From: Chelonoidis abingdonii
Taxonomy: Eukaryota; Chordata; Testudines; Testudinidae
Reading direction: 5' to 3'
Assembly (NCBI RefSeq): GCF_003597395.2
Contig: NC_133771.1
Span: 52,210,339-52,274,338 of the forward strand
Length of the DNA: 64,000 nucleotides
Shown piece after piece: positions 54,691 to 64,000 of the stretch (positions within the stretch are counted from its first letter, which is position 1; every line of letters begins with the position of its first letter). The position numbers were made by a program, and so were the translations under genes. A model generated the notes under the pieces. It was given only the letters and a program-made list of their open reading frames with translations, made no database searches and was not told the origin of the DNA.

Positions 54691-56765
54691 TTCTCTTTTA
54701 GAAGAATGAGGAGGGTGTGCTCCAGGCACTGGACTTAATATTAAGATTAAGCATAATGGTCACAGTCTCACCCTCAGTCATTTTCTATCATTGCTTGAAA
54801 AAAACAGGCACTCTTTATTATACATGCTCACAACTATGATAAGTTACTTTTTAATGTTCTTTCAAATTTGTAACAGACTTTAAAGAATAAGAGACAAACC
54901 CAAGTAACTGAATGTTGGGGTGATATTCTGTGCTGGCGGTGATGAGAAAATCTAAGGCCACTGTACTGTAACGGAGTGACTCCATGTATACTTTATACCC
55001 TGGCCTTCTGTGAAGAATTCAGTCAGGAGACCCACATGGTCATGATTCCATTGCCGGGCCCCTGCCCCTGCCCCGCCACACTCCCAAATAGCTTATTCCC
55101 TTCTCTAGCAGTGCAGAAAGTTCTCCCATGAAGCACAGCTCTGCAGTATGTAAAGAGTCTGCACACTCTGTAGGGGCTCTCCACATCCTGGATCCTTCCA
55201 GACACAGCAGAATTGCATCATTCCCACTGCCTAATGGGCCATCAGCAGAAGGTGCAGGATTTGCTCAGAAATGTTATAAATATCCCTGGGATAAAATGTT
55301 CAAAAATCCTACTCCGAAGTGTCTAAACCTAACTCACTTTTGAAAATAGGATTTAAGCTCTTAAGTCACTTAGGCATTTTTTGAAAACTTTACCCATAAT
55401 CTTTTAAATTGTCTAAAAGCCAGCTCCTGAAGTTTTTACTCTGTCATTATTCAGGCAGATTCTCATCAAATAAACTGATTTGGACATAATGAAGAATTTG
55501 CCCAAGTAAAAACTAGATAAGGACCTCAGGATGTAGCCTGAAATGAATAACGTTAAAATAGGAAATATGCTGTTTTATTAATTAACAGTAGCACCAGCAC
55601 ATCAAAAGTAGAAAATGAGGTAGTCCTCCAAACATGTGAAAACACAAAACAGTATTTGTGGCAAGTTTTGTAAACAACAATATTGATAACTATGAACATC
55701 TGATTTTCCATTTACTGTGATTTAGTAAAGCTGGAGGTGTTTTGTTGTACCTTTTTGTCCTGTTCAAAGGTTACTGGTTCTGGAAGTTTCTATTGAAGGC
55801 TGGACTTGCTATAGAGTTTTGAAAAGTGGCTTCCTAAATTGTATGGCTCATGGATTTCTTTATGGTAGCATAAAGATTGATGGCAAAGAGTTCTAGGCTT
55901 TGTTCTGATTGTGCATCCACTGAACAACGTGATGTGTCTGCTTTCAAATCCTTTCCTGTCAAAGTTTGTCATGCAAGTTGTTCTCAGACTGTAGTTTGTG
56001 TAGATTTCTGGTATTTTTTGGTATGTCTCCTGTCACAAAATTGAATCTTAAGTTGTAGTATATTTCTCAGATGTGTTCTGGAATTAAAACATGTGCCTGT
56101 GTTACTTGTGTTTTGTTACTCTGAAGGACTGTGGACTTACTTTTCTATCTATTTGCATCTAAGAAGTTGAAATTAATCTTGTCTATATTGTGAGTTTCTT
56201 TCTTGTACATATCTAGAAAACCTATGTTGAATTTCTTTTGGTGTGTCAATTATCTACAACAGGCTGAGAGATTAGATGAAATTTTGTCCTTACTGAAGTC
56301 AATGAGAGCTGTTTCATCCTTCTTGCCTTTGTTGTGAACAGAATCTTGGATTTTCTGAATTCCTTATTGTGAACTATATCAGAATTTGACAGTTGTGAGG
56401 AAAGAATTAAGCTCTAGAATTCATCATGAGGAGATAGAAAGGGGCTCTGAAGGCTTTGAGAGGAAGATCATGCCAGGGCATTTGCTATATTGAGAGAGTT
56501 ACCCAACTGTATAGTTTTGGGTTAAACCATTTGTCTAGAAGGAGAAAATGTGGCTACATCCAGCAGGCTGGAGAGCCCTGAGGTACATGAGGGGTTAAAC
56601 AGCAAGAAAAGAATTAGACTGGGTACCTGTGTGGAAATCAGTCTTCAAGGAGAAATATATGAATCTTCAGATTTGCTTAGTTTACAGAAAACAAGGGTTC
56701 CAAGAGCTAATATAAAGAAGACACTCTTCAACTGATACATGTTTTTGTAGGCCTGCAATAAACAC
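54691..56765. other. No recognised feature
   Basis: Non-coding. Short frames only and no recognised repeat. Confidence 0.35.
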
Positions 56766-57261
56766 TGTGACAAGATAGCCAATGTTAGTATGGTGGGTCC
56801 TGCACTTTCTTGGCAGGGCCTAAGATGCCACCCCCTGCACCTGGGGCATTGAGGGCCCCGCTAGTGGCCCAGGAAGGTGGGAAAAGGAGAGAAGCAGGGG
56901 GAGGGGTCTGGGTTTGCTCCTCACTTTGAGCCCCAGCCCCTGCAGATTCTTACCTTCTTCCCCCTTAAGTAGGGTACCTTTGGTCCTTAGATGCTGGGGG
57001 AAGAAGTCTCCCTTACTTCTGTTCTCTATTCTTTCAAGTCTAGCAGCACACTTCCAAGCTTTAGTGCTCTTTCCTTCTTTCTGACTGCTTGGAGCAGAGG
57101 GTTTTATTAGGTTCCTGACAGGGCCTTAATTGACTGCAGGTGCTCCAATTAACCTGTAGCCACACTTCCTAGTCTCCAGGGAACCACACCTTAATTAGCC
57201 TTGGGCTCATATATTTCCCCTCTAGCACTCTACCACTGCTCCCTGGCCCTCTTGTATCACA
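56766..57261 (+). mobile_element. Possible Gypsy-type solo LTR
   Basis: 496-bp segment bounded by TGTGACAAGATA and CTTGTATCACA, i.e. TG...CA with a TGTGA/TCACA inverted end. C/T-rich interior with 'ctccaattaacctg' blocks resembles turtle Gypsy LTRs. Target duplication not seen (aacac / aatct). Confidence 0.4.
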
Positions 57262-58741
57262 AATCTCATTGTCAAGTTTCTCAGCAAGACATTCTAAAGT
57301 GTTCTTAACAAAATGTATCATCCACCTTGACATTGTCACAGCAAAGAAAATTTCAGCTGTGCTCTTTTAGAGGATAGGGTCTACTACTGACTTGCTGTGT
57401 GAATCTGGGCATATCATTTTAAGGCCAAATTTTCAAAAGTGTCTTGAAATAAACATAAATATGTACTATATTTAAAGTACGTTTAATGGAGCTCAAAACC
57501 AGTTATCGTAGACCATACAATTCTTGGTTCCTTTTCTCACTGTGAAGAGCAATGGAAGGAGATGCTGTAGTTTATGACAGCTACATTGACAACACTGGTG
57601 TAAAGTTCATATGATGCTGAGAAACTCCCACTGATTTCAACTGGAATTCTACATACAGAGGGCTTGTAGGATCAGGCCCTGTATGGTTAAAATGGATAAA
57701 GAAGTTGACATATATAGTATCTCTTCTTTTTTTCCAAAAGCCCCAAAACTATTTATTTAGGATATTACAACAAGTTTAGAAATAATTGCTACGTAAATAT
57801 CAGAAACAAAATTATAATTGAAACAATAAGCTTACTTTTTGGTTTAAGAAATCTTATGGAGTAACATAATAATAATCAAATCCTCTATTTAACAGGGTGT
57901 TACCATATCACTGAATGAACCTCTTTCCACCATCCAGAATGTGTTGTTTCTAATGATTTTATTAAACTTAATGAAACTACTTAAATTTATCAAACCAGAC
58001 ATGTTTATCAAATGTTAACAGTAAAAAAAAAAAAAAAAAACTAGACAGAAGTGCTGTTATTTTTGGGGGTGCTTCTACTTTGATCTTGAATAAATGACAA
58101 CCCAATCTACTTATCCTCTGTATATTTAATATGTGCTCAACCTCTTTGTTTTTTCATTTGAATGTATCATAAAGGCTCCTCAGCTCTGTGTTTAGATGCT
58201 TTCATACAATGCTTAACCCAAAAGAGGCCCAGTGTCTCTGATGGGGGGAGAGGAAATAATCTATTTCGATATATATCATCATACTATTAAGTCACTGTCA
58301 TCGTCAACCGAAACAGTTTTCATTATGCAAGAAAATCCTAAATTTCCCCATCAACTGTGGTCAATTACTCTTATTATGAAGGTCCAATTTACATTTCACT
58401 ACATATTATTACAGAAATGAGCAGCAGCCACGTAGTGCACAGAAATAGGTGAACTTCCTCAGCATTGTTTAATAATGTTAGTAATCTTGATATCCTACAG
58501 TTTTCTTCCTCATCATTCTGTGCTGCAGGGATGAAGCAAGAAGCATGCTTTGGACTTCCACCTCTCAGAGTGAGAAAAAAATCAATCTGTCCTCAAAATA
58601 TAATATTATAATTGTAAAATGTTTGAGTCTTGAAAAGGAATCTGTCTTGAATAGGAATCCTACAGTAAATAATAAGGTCTTGTCTGCATGTCAAAATATA
58701 CTGGTATAACTTGTGTGTGTATATATATATAGGAATACCGA
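57262..58741. other. Unrecognised; contains an A18 run
   Basis: A/T-rich, with 18 consecutive A at 58023-58040 and a short (TG)/(TA) microsatellite near 58711-58731. No retrocopy recognised upstream of the A run. Confidence 0.35.
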
Positions 58742-59100
58742 TGTCATGCTGTCTGAAGTGGCTAATAACTGAGTGCCTATCTCAGGGCAGATTTATATTT
58801 CACCAAGCCAGTAACAAATGTAAACTCCTGGATCACTATACAAGTCTTACTTTGGAGTCACAGACAGTTCCCTTAGATCCTCCAGCCTATCTTGCCATCC
58901 AGAAAACTGAACTTGGTGATAAAAGGCTATGTAAACCAAAAATCACACCACATCAGGTTAGTCCCAATTCCAAAGAATCAGTCACTTACTCCGGATCAAT
59001 TTGGTCCTCTGGATTTCACATCAAAAAACACAGCAGCCAATTCTCTAATAAACTAATTAAAGATTTATTAGCTATGAAAAGAAATGAGAGTTATTGAGAG
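58742..59100 (-). mobile_element. ERV-type LTR, partial
   Basis: Matches the reverse complement of the LTR at 7080-8043: 'tgtcatgctgtctgaagtgg', 'tttcaccaagccagtaacaa', 'ggagtcacagacagttccctt', 'tatcttgcca', 'aatcacacca' and 'aattaaagatttatta'. Begins at the LTR terminus (58742) and becomes unalignable after about 59100; the rest may extend to about 59540. Confidence 0.65.
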
Positions 59101-59539
59101 GTTAAAGCAGGTAAACTACATTAACAGGTGAGTCAAAGTTCATAAATCCAAAATGATAGCGAAGATGTAGTAATCTCTCAGTTTCCCTAAAATCTTTTCA
59201 GGGAATACAGATGTTTCTGGGGATCTCCACTTTAATTTGGTATCTTCCCTATCAAAGTTCAAACAGTCAGAGATAAGGATTATTCCTTTGAATCAGTATT
59301 TGTAGTTTCTGCTCATAGAAGAAAATCTGAACGATGTCTTCATCCATGTGGGCCACTGAATTTCCATTGTCAAACAGAGTGGCCCTTGCTTTGAGTTTAG
59401 CACTCTTCTTCATTTACATTTCCAAGGCTCCAATTGTGTTTGATAGGTAACTTAATTACAGGGATATACACAATATAAAAGGTAATGTAATAGCAAACAA
59501 TTTTTTCAGTAGTTTTCATGAAGTTTATGCATCAAGTAC

Positions 59540-59650
59540 AATTATAATACTGTGAAATTTCAGATTAGCTGAAATCATGAAATTTACTATTTTTAAAACC
59601 CTATGGCTGTGAAATTGACCAAAATAGACCATGAATTTAGTAAGGCCCTA
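59540..59650. mobile_element. hAT-like terminus (same family as 908-3653)
   Basis: 'gctgaaatcatgaaattt', 'gtgaaattgaccaaaata' and the end 'catgaatttagtaaggcccta' match the right end of the element at 908-3653. Only the terminal ~110 bp is present. Confidence 0.75.
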
Positions 59651-59689
59651 TCCATAATGTCTCTAAAATCTAATCAAACTATTGTCTAG

Positions 59690-60090
59690 GCCTTCATCAT
59701 TTCCTGTCTTTGAATACCATAACTATAACTTTTTCTCACTGCCCGTTCTGATATCCACATTCTCTACACTTCAGTTCACTCAAACGCAGCTGCAGAGATC
59801 CTTGCCTGTCATTCCAACCATGTCACCCTCCTCTGAATCCCTCTTTTCACCTTCAAAGCCCGCAGAGCTCTGCCCCTCTGTACTCATCTTCTCTATTTCT
59901 TTTTGTGTCACCCCTTCTACACTTGCTTTGTTCCGTAAATTATATTAGCTTTGGTCATTTGCATCCTCCAAAAAGTATTTCTGCACCTTCCTCTATGCTA
60001 TGAATATGCATGAAATGCACTTCCCAAACTGTCTTCTAATTCAAATCCCTCCAAGATCCACCTCTTCTGCAACATCAACAAGAAAGTACA
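59690..60090 (+). pseudogene. L2-like LINE ORF2 C-terminal remnant
   Basis: Translation shows SNAAAEILACHSNHVTLL, resembling the L2 block 'QNAAARILT...DHVTPLL', followed by FKARRALPLC and ALPKLSSNSNPSKIHLFCN, resembling 'FKxLxxxAPxYL' and 'FKSxLKTHLF'. Several frameshifts. Old and 5'/3' incomplete. Confidence 0.5.
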
Positions 60091-60159
60091 GGCTCAGGAA
60101 AAGCCAGGTATAGTGAGATGTTTTTATTTCATTATTTTTTAAAAAGCCATTAGATGCTT

Positions 60160-60361
60160 CCTACCGTGAGGGGAAGGGTTTTTCCCCTCACTATAGATAA
60201 TCCACTTCCAGGCCTGGAAGTAGCTACGTTGACGGAAGCATTCCTAGGCCATATCTGTACTGGGGGTTAGGTCAGCATAGCTACAGCTGTTATGAATGTA
60301 AATTTTTCACACACCTGAGCACTGTATCTATGCCAACCTTTTAAATGTAGACCAGACTTCA
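60160..60361. mobile_element. Harbinger-type MITE fragment
   Basis: Segments 'gggaagggtttttcccctcactatagataatccac' (60171-60205), 'agtagctacgttgacggaagc' and 'taggtcagcatagctac', ending 'aaatgtagaccagactt', are typical of this MITE group. Left end undefined. Confidence 0.5.
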
Positions 60362-61144
60362 GATCGTACTTGGAACACAGATTGTAGCTGTCTGTTTATG
60401 TAGTGCATAATACAACAGAAACCCCATCCTGACTGAGGCCTCTAGGTGCTACGCTACACAAATAATTCATCTTTAAAATAGCACAATCCATCTTTTGCCA
60501 AAATGCTAAAATCTAGTGGCTGTCTTTTTGTTCTGTGTTTGTATAGCATCTAGCACAATGGTATCCTGGTCCATGACTAGCACTATAACAAAAATAATAC
60601 ATAATAATAGTTCCAACAGTAGATATTTGTGTGGGCTAACCTCCTCCTACTTTGGGAATTAGGGATTTTCAAAGGAATAGCCAGTGACCCTTACCTATAG
60701 TATAAGCTACCATAATACCGTAACGGTACTGGAACATACTAAGGAAGAAAGTAACTTAATCCCTAAAGCCCTGATCAGTCTAATGTGCAGTGAAAACAGT
60801 AAACAAAAGCCTGTATTGTTAGAGGAAAAACAGCATAGGATAGGGCCTGTTTGAGCCTTCCCAGGACTCTACTCTGAATTCCTCATTTTTACCCAAAATA
60901 TAGAGTGTCTGTGTCTATTCCAATCTTTTCCCCCCTAAAATTTTCAACTGTAACTGCCACCAATGGAGTGGCAACAGTGGGAGAGTGTTTCAGGTGGACG
61001 CTGGCCTTTTAATTATCACAGTGTCTAACCCTGGTCTGAACAGGTCTATATGACACAGTTGTTAAAGTGCCAGGGGCCACCAAAGCCTTCTCTGTACTAA
61101 TGTTCTCATTGGTAGAGCATCACAGGTGATAGTACAACACAGGG
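60362..61144. other. No recognised feature
   Basis: Non-coding; nothing recognised. Confidence 0.35.
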
Positions 61145-61307
61145 CAGATGTTGGCAACCTCTGGCACGTGGCTCGCTAGGGCTGTGGGAAGTGGCACGGA
61201 CAGAGGGAGCTACTTACCTGCCACTCCCATTGGCCTGGGATGGTGAACCGTGGCCTGTGGGAGCTACTTACCCCACCGAACCGCGTGCCAGAGGTTGCCG
61301 ACCCGTG
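61145..61307. mobile_element. Palindromic hAT-like MITE, short copy
   Basis: 163-bp internally deleted member of the 'GGCAACCTCTGGCAC' family, ending GAGGTTGCCGACCCGTG. Flanking 8-mers acacaggg (61137-61144) and acataggg (61308-61315) differ at one base. The halves are complementary ('tggcacgtgg'/'cgcgtgcca'). Confidence 0.85.
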
Positions 61308-62029
61308 ACATAGGGAAACTGTGGCAAAACAACTGAGTTGTTGGATAATGCAGTAGAAAATACTGAGTTTTAAACACAAATCTGAGCAGTCTGGTTTCTT
61401 AGTCCAAAATGAAGCCTCATATATGTTGGGAATTAATCTATGCAGGTCACACTTTCATACTACAGATGAGAGAGGACTGAACTAGTTTAACCTGGAACAG
61501 TATGAGAAGCAACCATGAAGCTAAAATAGGCAATTATGTATAAAGGTGGAGTTGGCACACATAAAGGTATATATGTTAAGGTGTTTTCCCTGCTTGGTGG
61601 TATTTAGCTATGGATTGTGCTACACATTCCTCTATCAGTAACATGATTTAATGATGCCACAGTTGGTCAATTAAAAGATACTACCTTATCCATCTTGTCT
61701 CTCTAAAGGTATTTCCCACAATATCACGGGAGAGATGGCTGCTTTTCAGTGCTGCATGAAGCCATCTCTCTGTGTAGTTTATTAGTTCATTCGCAGTTCT
61801 GGGGTTCCTTCAGGAGTAAAGGAGCAATAGACATGCAGGATGTTCTCCTCACACCTGCAGATCTGTGGTTCTTCATATACGTGATCAGCGCAGGCTTGTT
61901 AAAAAAACTCAGGACTCTGGCACCCAGTGGGCTGCGCAGGGACTGTAACTACCCCTTTGTTAGCTAAAAGGCACCAAAGTAAAATGACCTTTCTGCCTCC
62001 CTGCGCAGTGTTTCCCTCCCAGCCCTTCC

Positions 62030-63480
62030 ACTGACCCCTGCCCGAGCTGCCTCCGCTCCCAGTCAGCTCCAATTCACCCCGCGCCTCAGGTACAGGAGAC
62101 GGGGCAGGGCTGGGGTATTTTCAGACGGGCGCTAAAAGCCCACCACCAATGAGTGTGAGCGAAGCGCAACCCCCCGCCAGCGGCGGGTCAGGCCAGTAGA
62201 GGCGTCATAGCGCTGTCCCCTGGAACAGCTGGGGCCGGCCAGTCAGAGGGAGACACGAGGCATTGCAGTGACCGCTTCTCCTCTGACCCCACTGTGAGGC
62301 AATTCCTGGGCTCCCGGCCCCCAACCCGGCCACGGCTGGTTCATTCACTAACCGGTTCTCACCGGCTGCCTCCGTCACGCGACACCCTCCCGCCCCCGCC
62401 TCTCTACTTTAGGCCCCGCCCCTGGAGCCCAAGCGACAGCTCTGATTGGTGGCGCGCGACGCCCGTTACGGAGTAGTGTGTGTCACGAAACGCCAGTGTG
62501 GGAGGAAGGCGGCGCTGGCGGGTCCCCTCCCCTCCCGTACAGCTTCGTCCGCGTTGGCACCGCGCTCTGCAGAGCTGCCCGCTTGCTGCCGCCGTCGCAG
62601 CTGTATGGTCCAGTGCCGCTTCGCCACCGCACCCCGTCCGCCAGCTCCCCGGCCTCCAGCTCCTCCTGGTTCTGCTCTTCCTGCCCTCGGCGGTGGCGCC
62701 CGCACCCCGGCTGTATGATCAGGCTACAGTCTTCAATGAGTAACCATATTCCTGTGAGTACCGGCCCCGCCGCCCCCGCCCGTGTGCCCGGCTCTGGCCT
62801 CCGGGGCCACCCGCGCTTCGTCCTCTCCCGGCTCCTCCATATTGGATCTTTGTTCTGCCGGTTCCGGCGAGGAGTAGCGGACGGGGCTGGGCTGGCTGCA
62901 GAGGAGGGGGCTGGTGGAGTTCTGGGTCCCCCTCCCCGCCCCCCCAGCCCCGGTTCCCTTCCTGGCCAAGGAGGCGGCTCGACACAAAGCCGCTTTGTGA
63001 GCGCGGCTGCAGCCGGCCCCACCCGCCTCCCCTCGGTGCGTGTCCAGCCGCTGTTTTCTCTCCGTGCCCCTAACGGCCGAGCCCAACCAACGCCCCGCAG
63101 CCCCGGGAGGCGACCGGTCCCCGCCAGCAAAATGGCTTCGTGTCAGGAGCCTGACTGAAGCGTGATTCAGGCCCGGGATCGATCCAGCTCGTCCCCGAAC
63201 GCCTCGTCCGGCCCAGCTGGCGCGCTTCATTCGCCGGGGGCGACAGTCCCTCCGCCCCCCGGTGCCCTTCCCAGTGTGGAAGGGACCAGAGCGGGGTGAC
63301 TGACCGGGGATTCACACTGATCCGAGCTGGGCAAGCGCCGAGACAAGCCGAGGCTTGTCCGAGGACGAGGCGTGGGCGTCTGCCGGCCGGGCGGTGTCAC
63401 AGGGAGCCAAGGGCTGGAAAGTGACTCACTACACGCGGGAGGGGGAGCCCCGCTACAAAGTCACGATTGAGCCGTGACTC
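62030..63480 (+). promoter_or_regulatory. CpG island / likely gene promoter
   Basis: A sharp rise in G+C and CpG density distinguishes this 1.4-kb interval from the A/T-rich remainder. It holds an inverted CCAAT box (gattggt, about 62444-62450), another CCAAT near 62145, GC-box-like GGGGCGGGG-type motifs in either strand, and a 'ctgcgcag' NRF1-like site near 62003-62010. No TATA box is placed convincingly. Open frames up to 226 codons occur on both strands, as expected for GC-rich sequence. The candidate first exon ends at 62753. A divergent transcript on the minus strand is possible but not supported by a clear exon. Confidence 0.85.
62715..62753 (+). CDS. Candidate first coding exon of an unidentified gene (partial)
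   Basis: An ATG at 62715 opens MIRLQSSMSNHIP and the exon would end in phase 0 at a strong donor, CCT|GTGAGTA (intron from 62754). The second ATG (62736) starts MSNHIP. The reading frame is open upstream to an ATG at 62478, giving an 79-residue Pro/Ser/Arg-rich extension that is probably 5' untranslated. In another frame the same exon would encode a hydrophobic stretch LQLLLVLLFLPSAVAPAPRL resembling a signal peptide, but that frame terminates before the donor. I do not recognise the protein. Later exons are outside the window. Placement in a CpG island supports a real gene start; the coding choice is inference. Confidence 0.35.
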
Positions 63481-63844
63481 GTGGCTGTGTGCAACTTACT
63501 GCCAGGCCCATGGATAGCCCCGCTCAGACCCGATGAGTGACTGCCTTTGTTAGAGACATACCTACGTCAGGCTGGGAAACCAGAGCCACAGACTCCTCGT
63601 GCAGCACTCCTTTGTCCAAGAAATATGAGGCCTGTTTCTCTGTTGAAGTGTCTAGCTAGTCTGCTTCTGACTAGATTGGTGGAACCCCTTTGTTGTTTGT
63701 ATTCTTTTGCTTTGAGAGGGGACGTCAGTCGAGAGAGCCTTGTTTTAACCACCTATTAATATAGGTATTTTCATAAGTGCATTGTCAACTTCCAGTAGCT
63801 TCTTTGCAGACTCAAAAATACCCGACTTGCTCAATGTTGGTTAA

Positions 63845-63965
63845 AACAGAGAGGGGTCCTGTGGCACCTTAAAGGCTAACAATTTTACTTGGGCATAAGC
63901 TTTTGTGGGTAAAAAGTCCACTTCTTCAGATGCATGGAGTGAAAATTACAGAGCATGTTATTTAG
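63845..63965 (-). repeat. Penelope-like tail with ribozyme-like hairpin
   Basis: 'gggtcctgtggcaccttaaa', 'gcataagcttttgtgggta' and 'cacttcttcagatgcatgg' match 42118-42322. On the minus strand CTGAAGA is followed by a short hairpin and AAAA. Single copy, plus sequence runs on toward the window end without other recognised features. It lies in what is probably the first intron of the unidentified gene. Confidence 0.65.
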
Positions 63966-64000
63966 ACATCTACTGTGAATGTACCAGGTAACTTGACTGA

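Noticed and set aside
62478..63158. 226-codon frame across the CpG island, and a 215-codon frame on the opposite strand
   Set aside because: Pro/Arg/Ser-rich frames expected from CpG composition; the plus-strand one reads through the strong donor at 62754.
1..64000. CRISPR-like arrays, phage or bacterial defence genes, operons
   Set aside because: None present; the window has the composition and repeats of a vertebrate genome.

Overview
The window reads as vertebrate genomic DNA, most likely from a turtle (inference). The grounds are abundant CR1-type LINE 3' ends on both strands, tRNA-derived SINEs of the kind known from cryptodire turtles, many hAT and PIF/Harbinger-like MITEs, a DIRS-type tyrosine-recombinase retrotransposon, Gypsy-type and ERV-type LTR pieces, Penelope-like tails, and one CpG island. 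There is no bacterial-style gene organisation, operon or CRISPR. No intact protein-coding gene was found in the first 62 kb; every long reading frame there is a transposon remnant or a chance frame in repeat DNA.

Layout. 0.9-3.65 kb: an old hAT-like element holding an LTR-retroelement piece, a 524-base assembly gap and an exact 572-bp tandem duplication. 4.4-8.35 kb: a decayed minus-strand Gypsy-type pol (RT, connection, RNase H) split by two solo LTRs and a CR1/L3 LINE that itself carries a CR1 tail and a SINE, followed by a MITE with two long hairpins. 9-21 kb: CR1 tails (one split by a hAT with perfect 8-bp target duplications), MITEs and MIR-like SINEs in otherwise unrecognised DNA. 21.4-23.5 kb: CR1 next to Harbinger gene remnants and a tRNA-Val-like pseudogene. 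26.7-29.6 kb: a minus-strand CR1 with reverse-transcriptase remnants, split by two hAT elements with perfect 8-bp duplications. 30.3-35.6 kb: few recognisable repeats. 35.6-38.6 kb: an LTR-plus-leader fragment flanked by an imperfect ~25-bp direct repeat, then ERV-like LTRs. 40.6-41.7 kb: a ~1.1-kb Harbinger-type non-autonomous element.

The centrepiece is 43.35-52.0 kb: a decayed DIRS-like retrotransposon (Gag-like, RT, RNase H, tyrosine recombinase) interrupted by a hAT MITE and by a TA-flanked DNA transposon. That transposon is in turn interrupted by a 3.06-kb LTR-retroelement fragment with Gag-like and protease/pol-like reading frames, flanked by a 52-bp direct repeat. 52.8-62 kb holds a repeat with several tRNA-like segments, MIR, L2-like, LTR-like and MITE copies.

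At 62.0-63.5 kb there is a CpG island with a CCAAT box and a plausible plus-strand first exon ending in a strong GTGAGT donor. This is the only place that looks like the start of a cellular gene; the gene is not identified and its later exons lie beyond the window. I recognise no cooperating gene system. The value of the window is a readable insertion history, and the best candidates for something unusual are the long direct repeats flanking two 5'-complete, 3'-truncated LTR fragments, and ribozyme-like hairpins in the Penelope-like tails.
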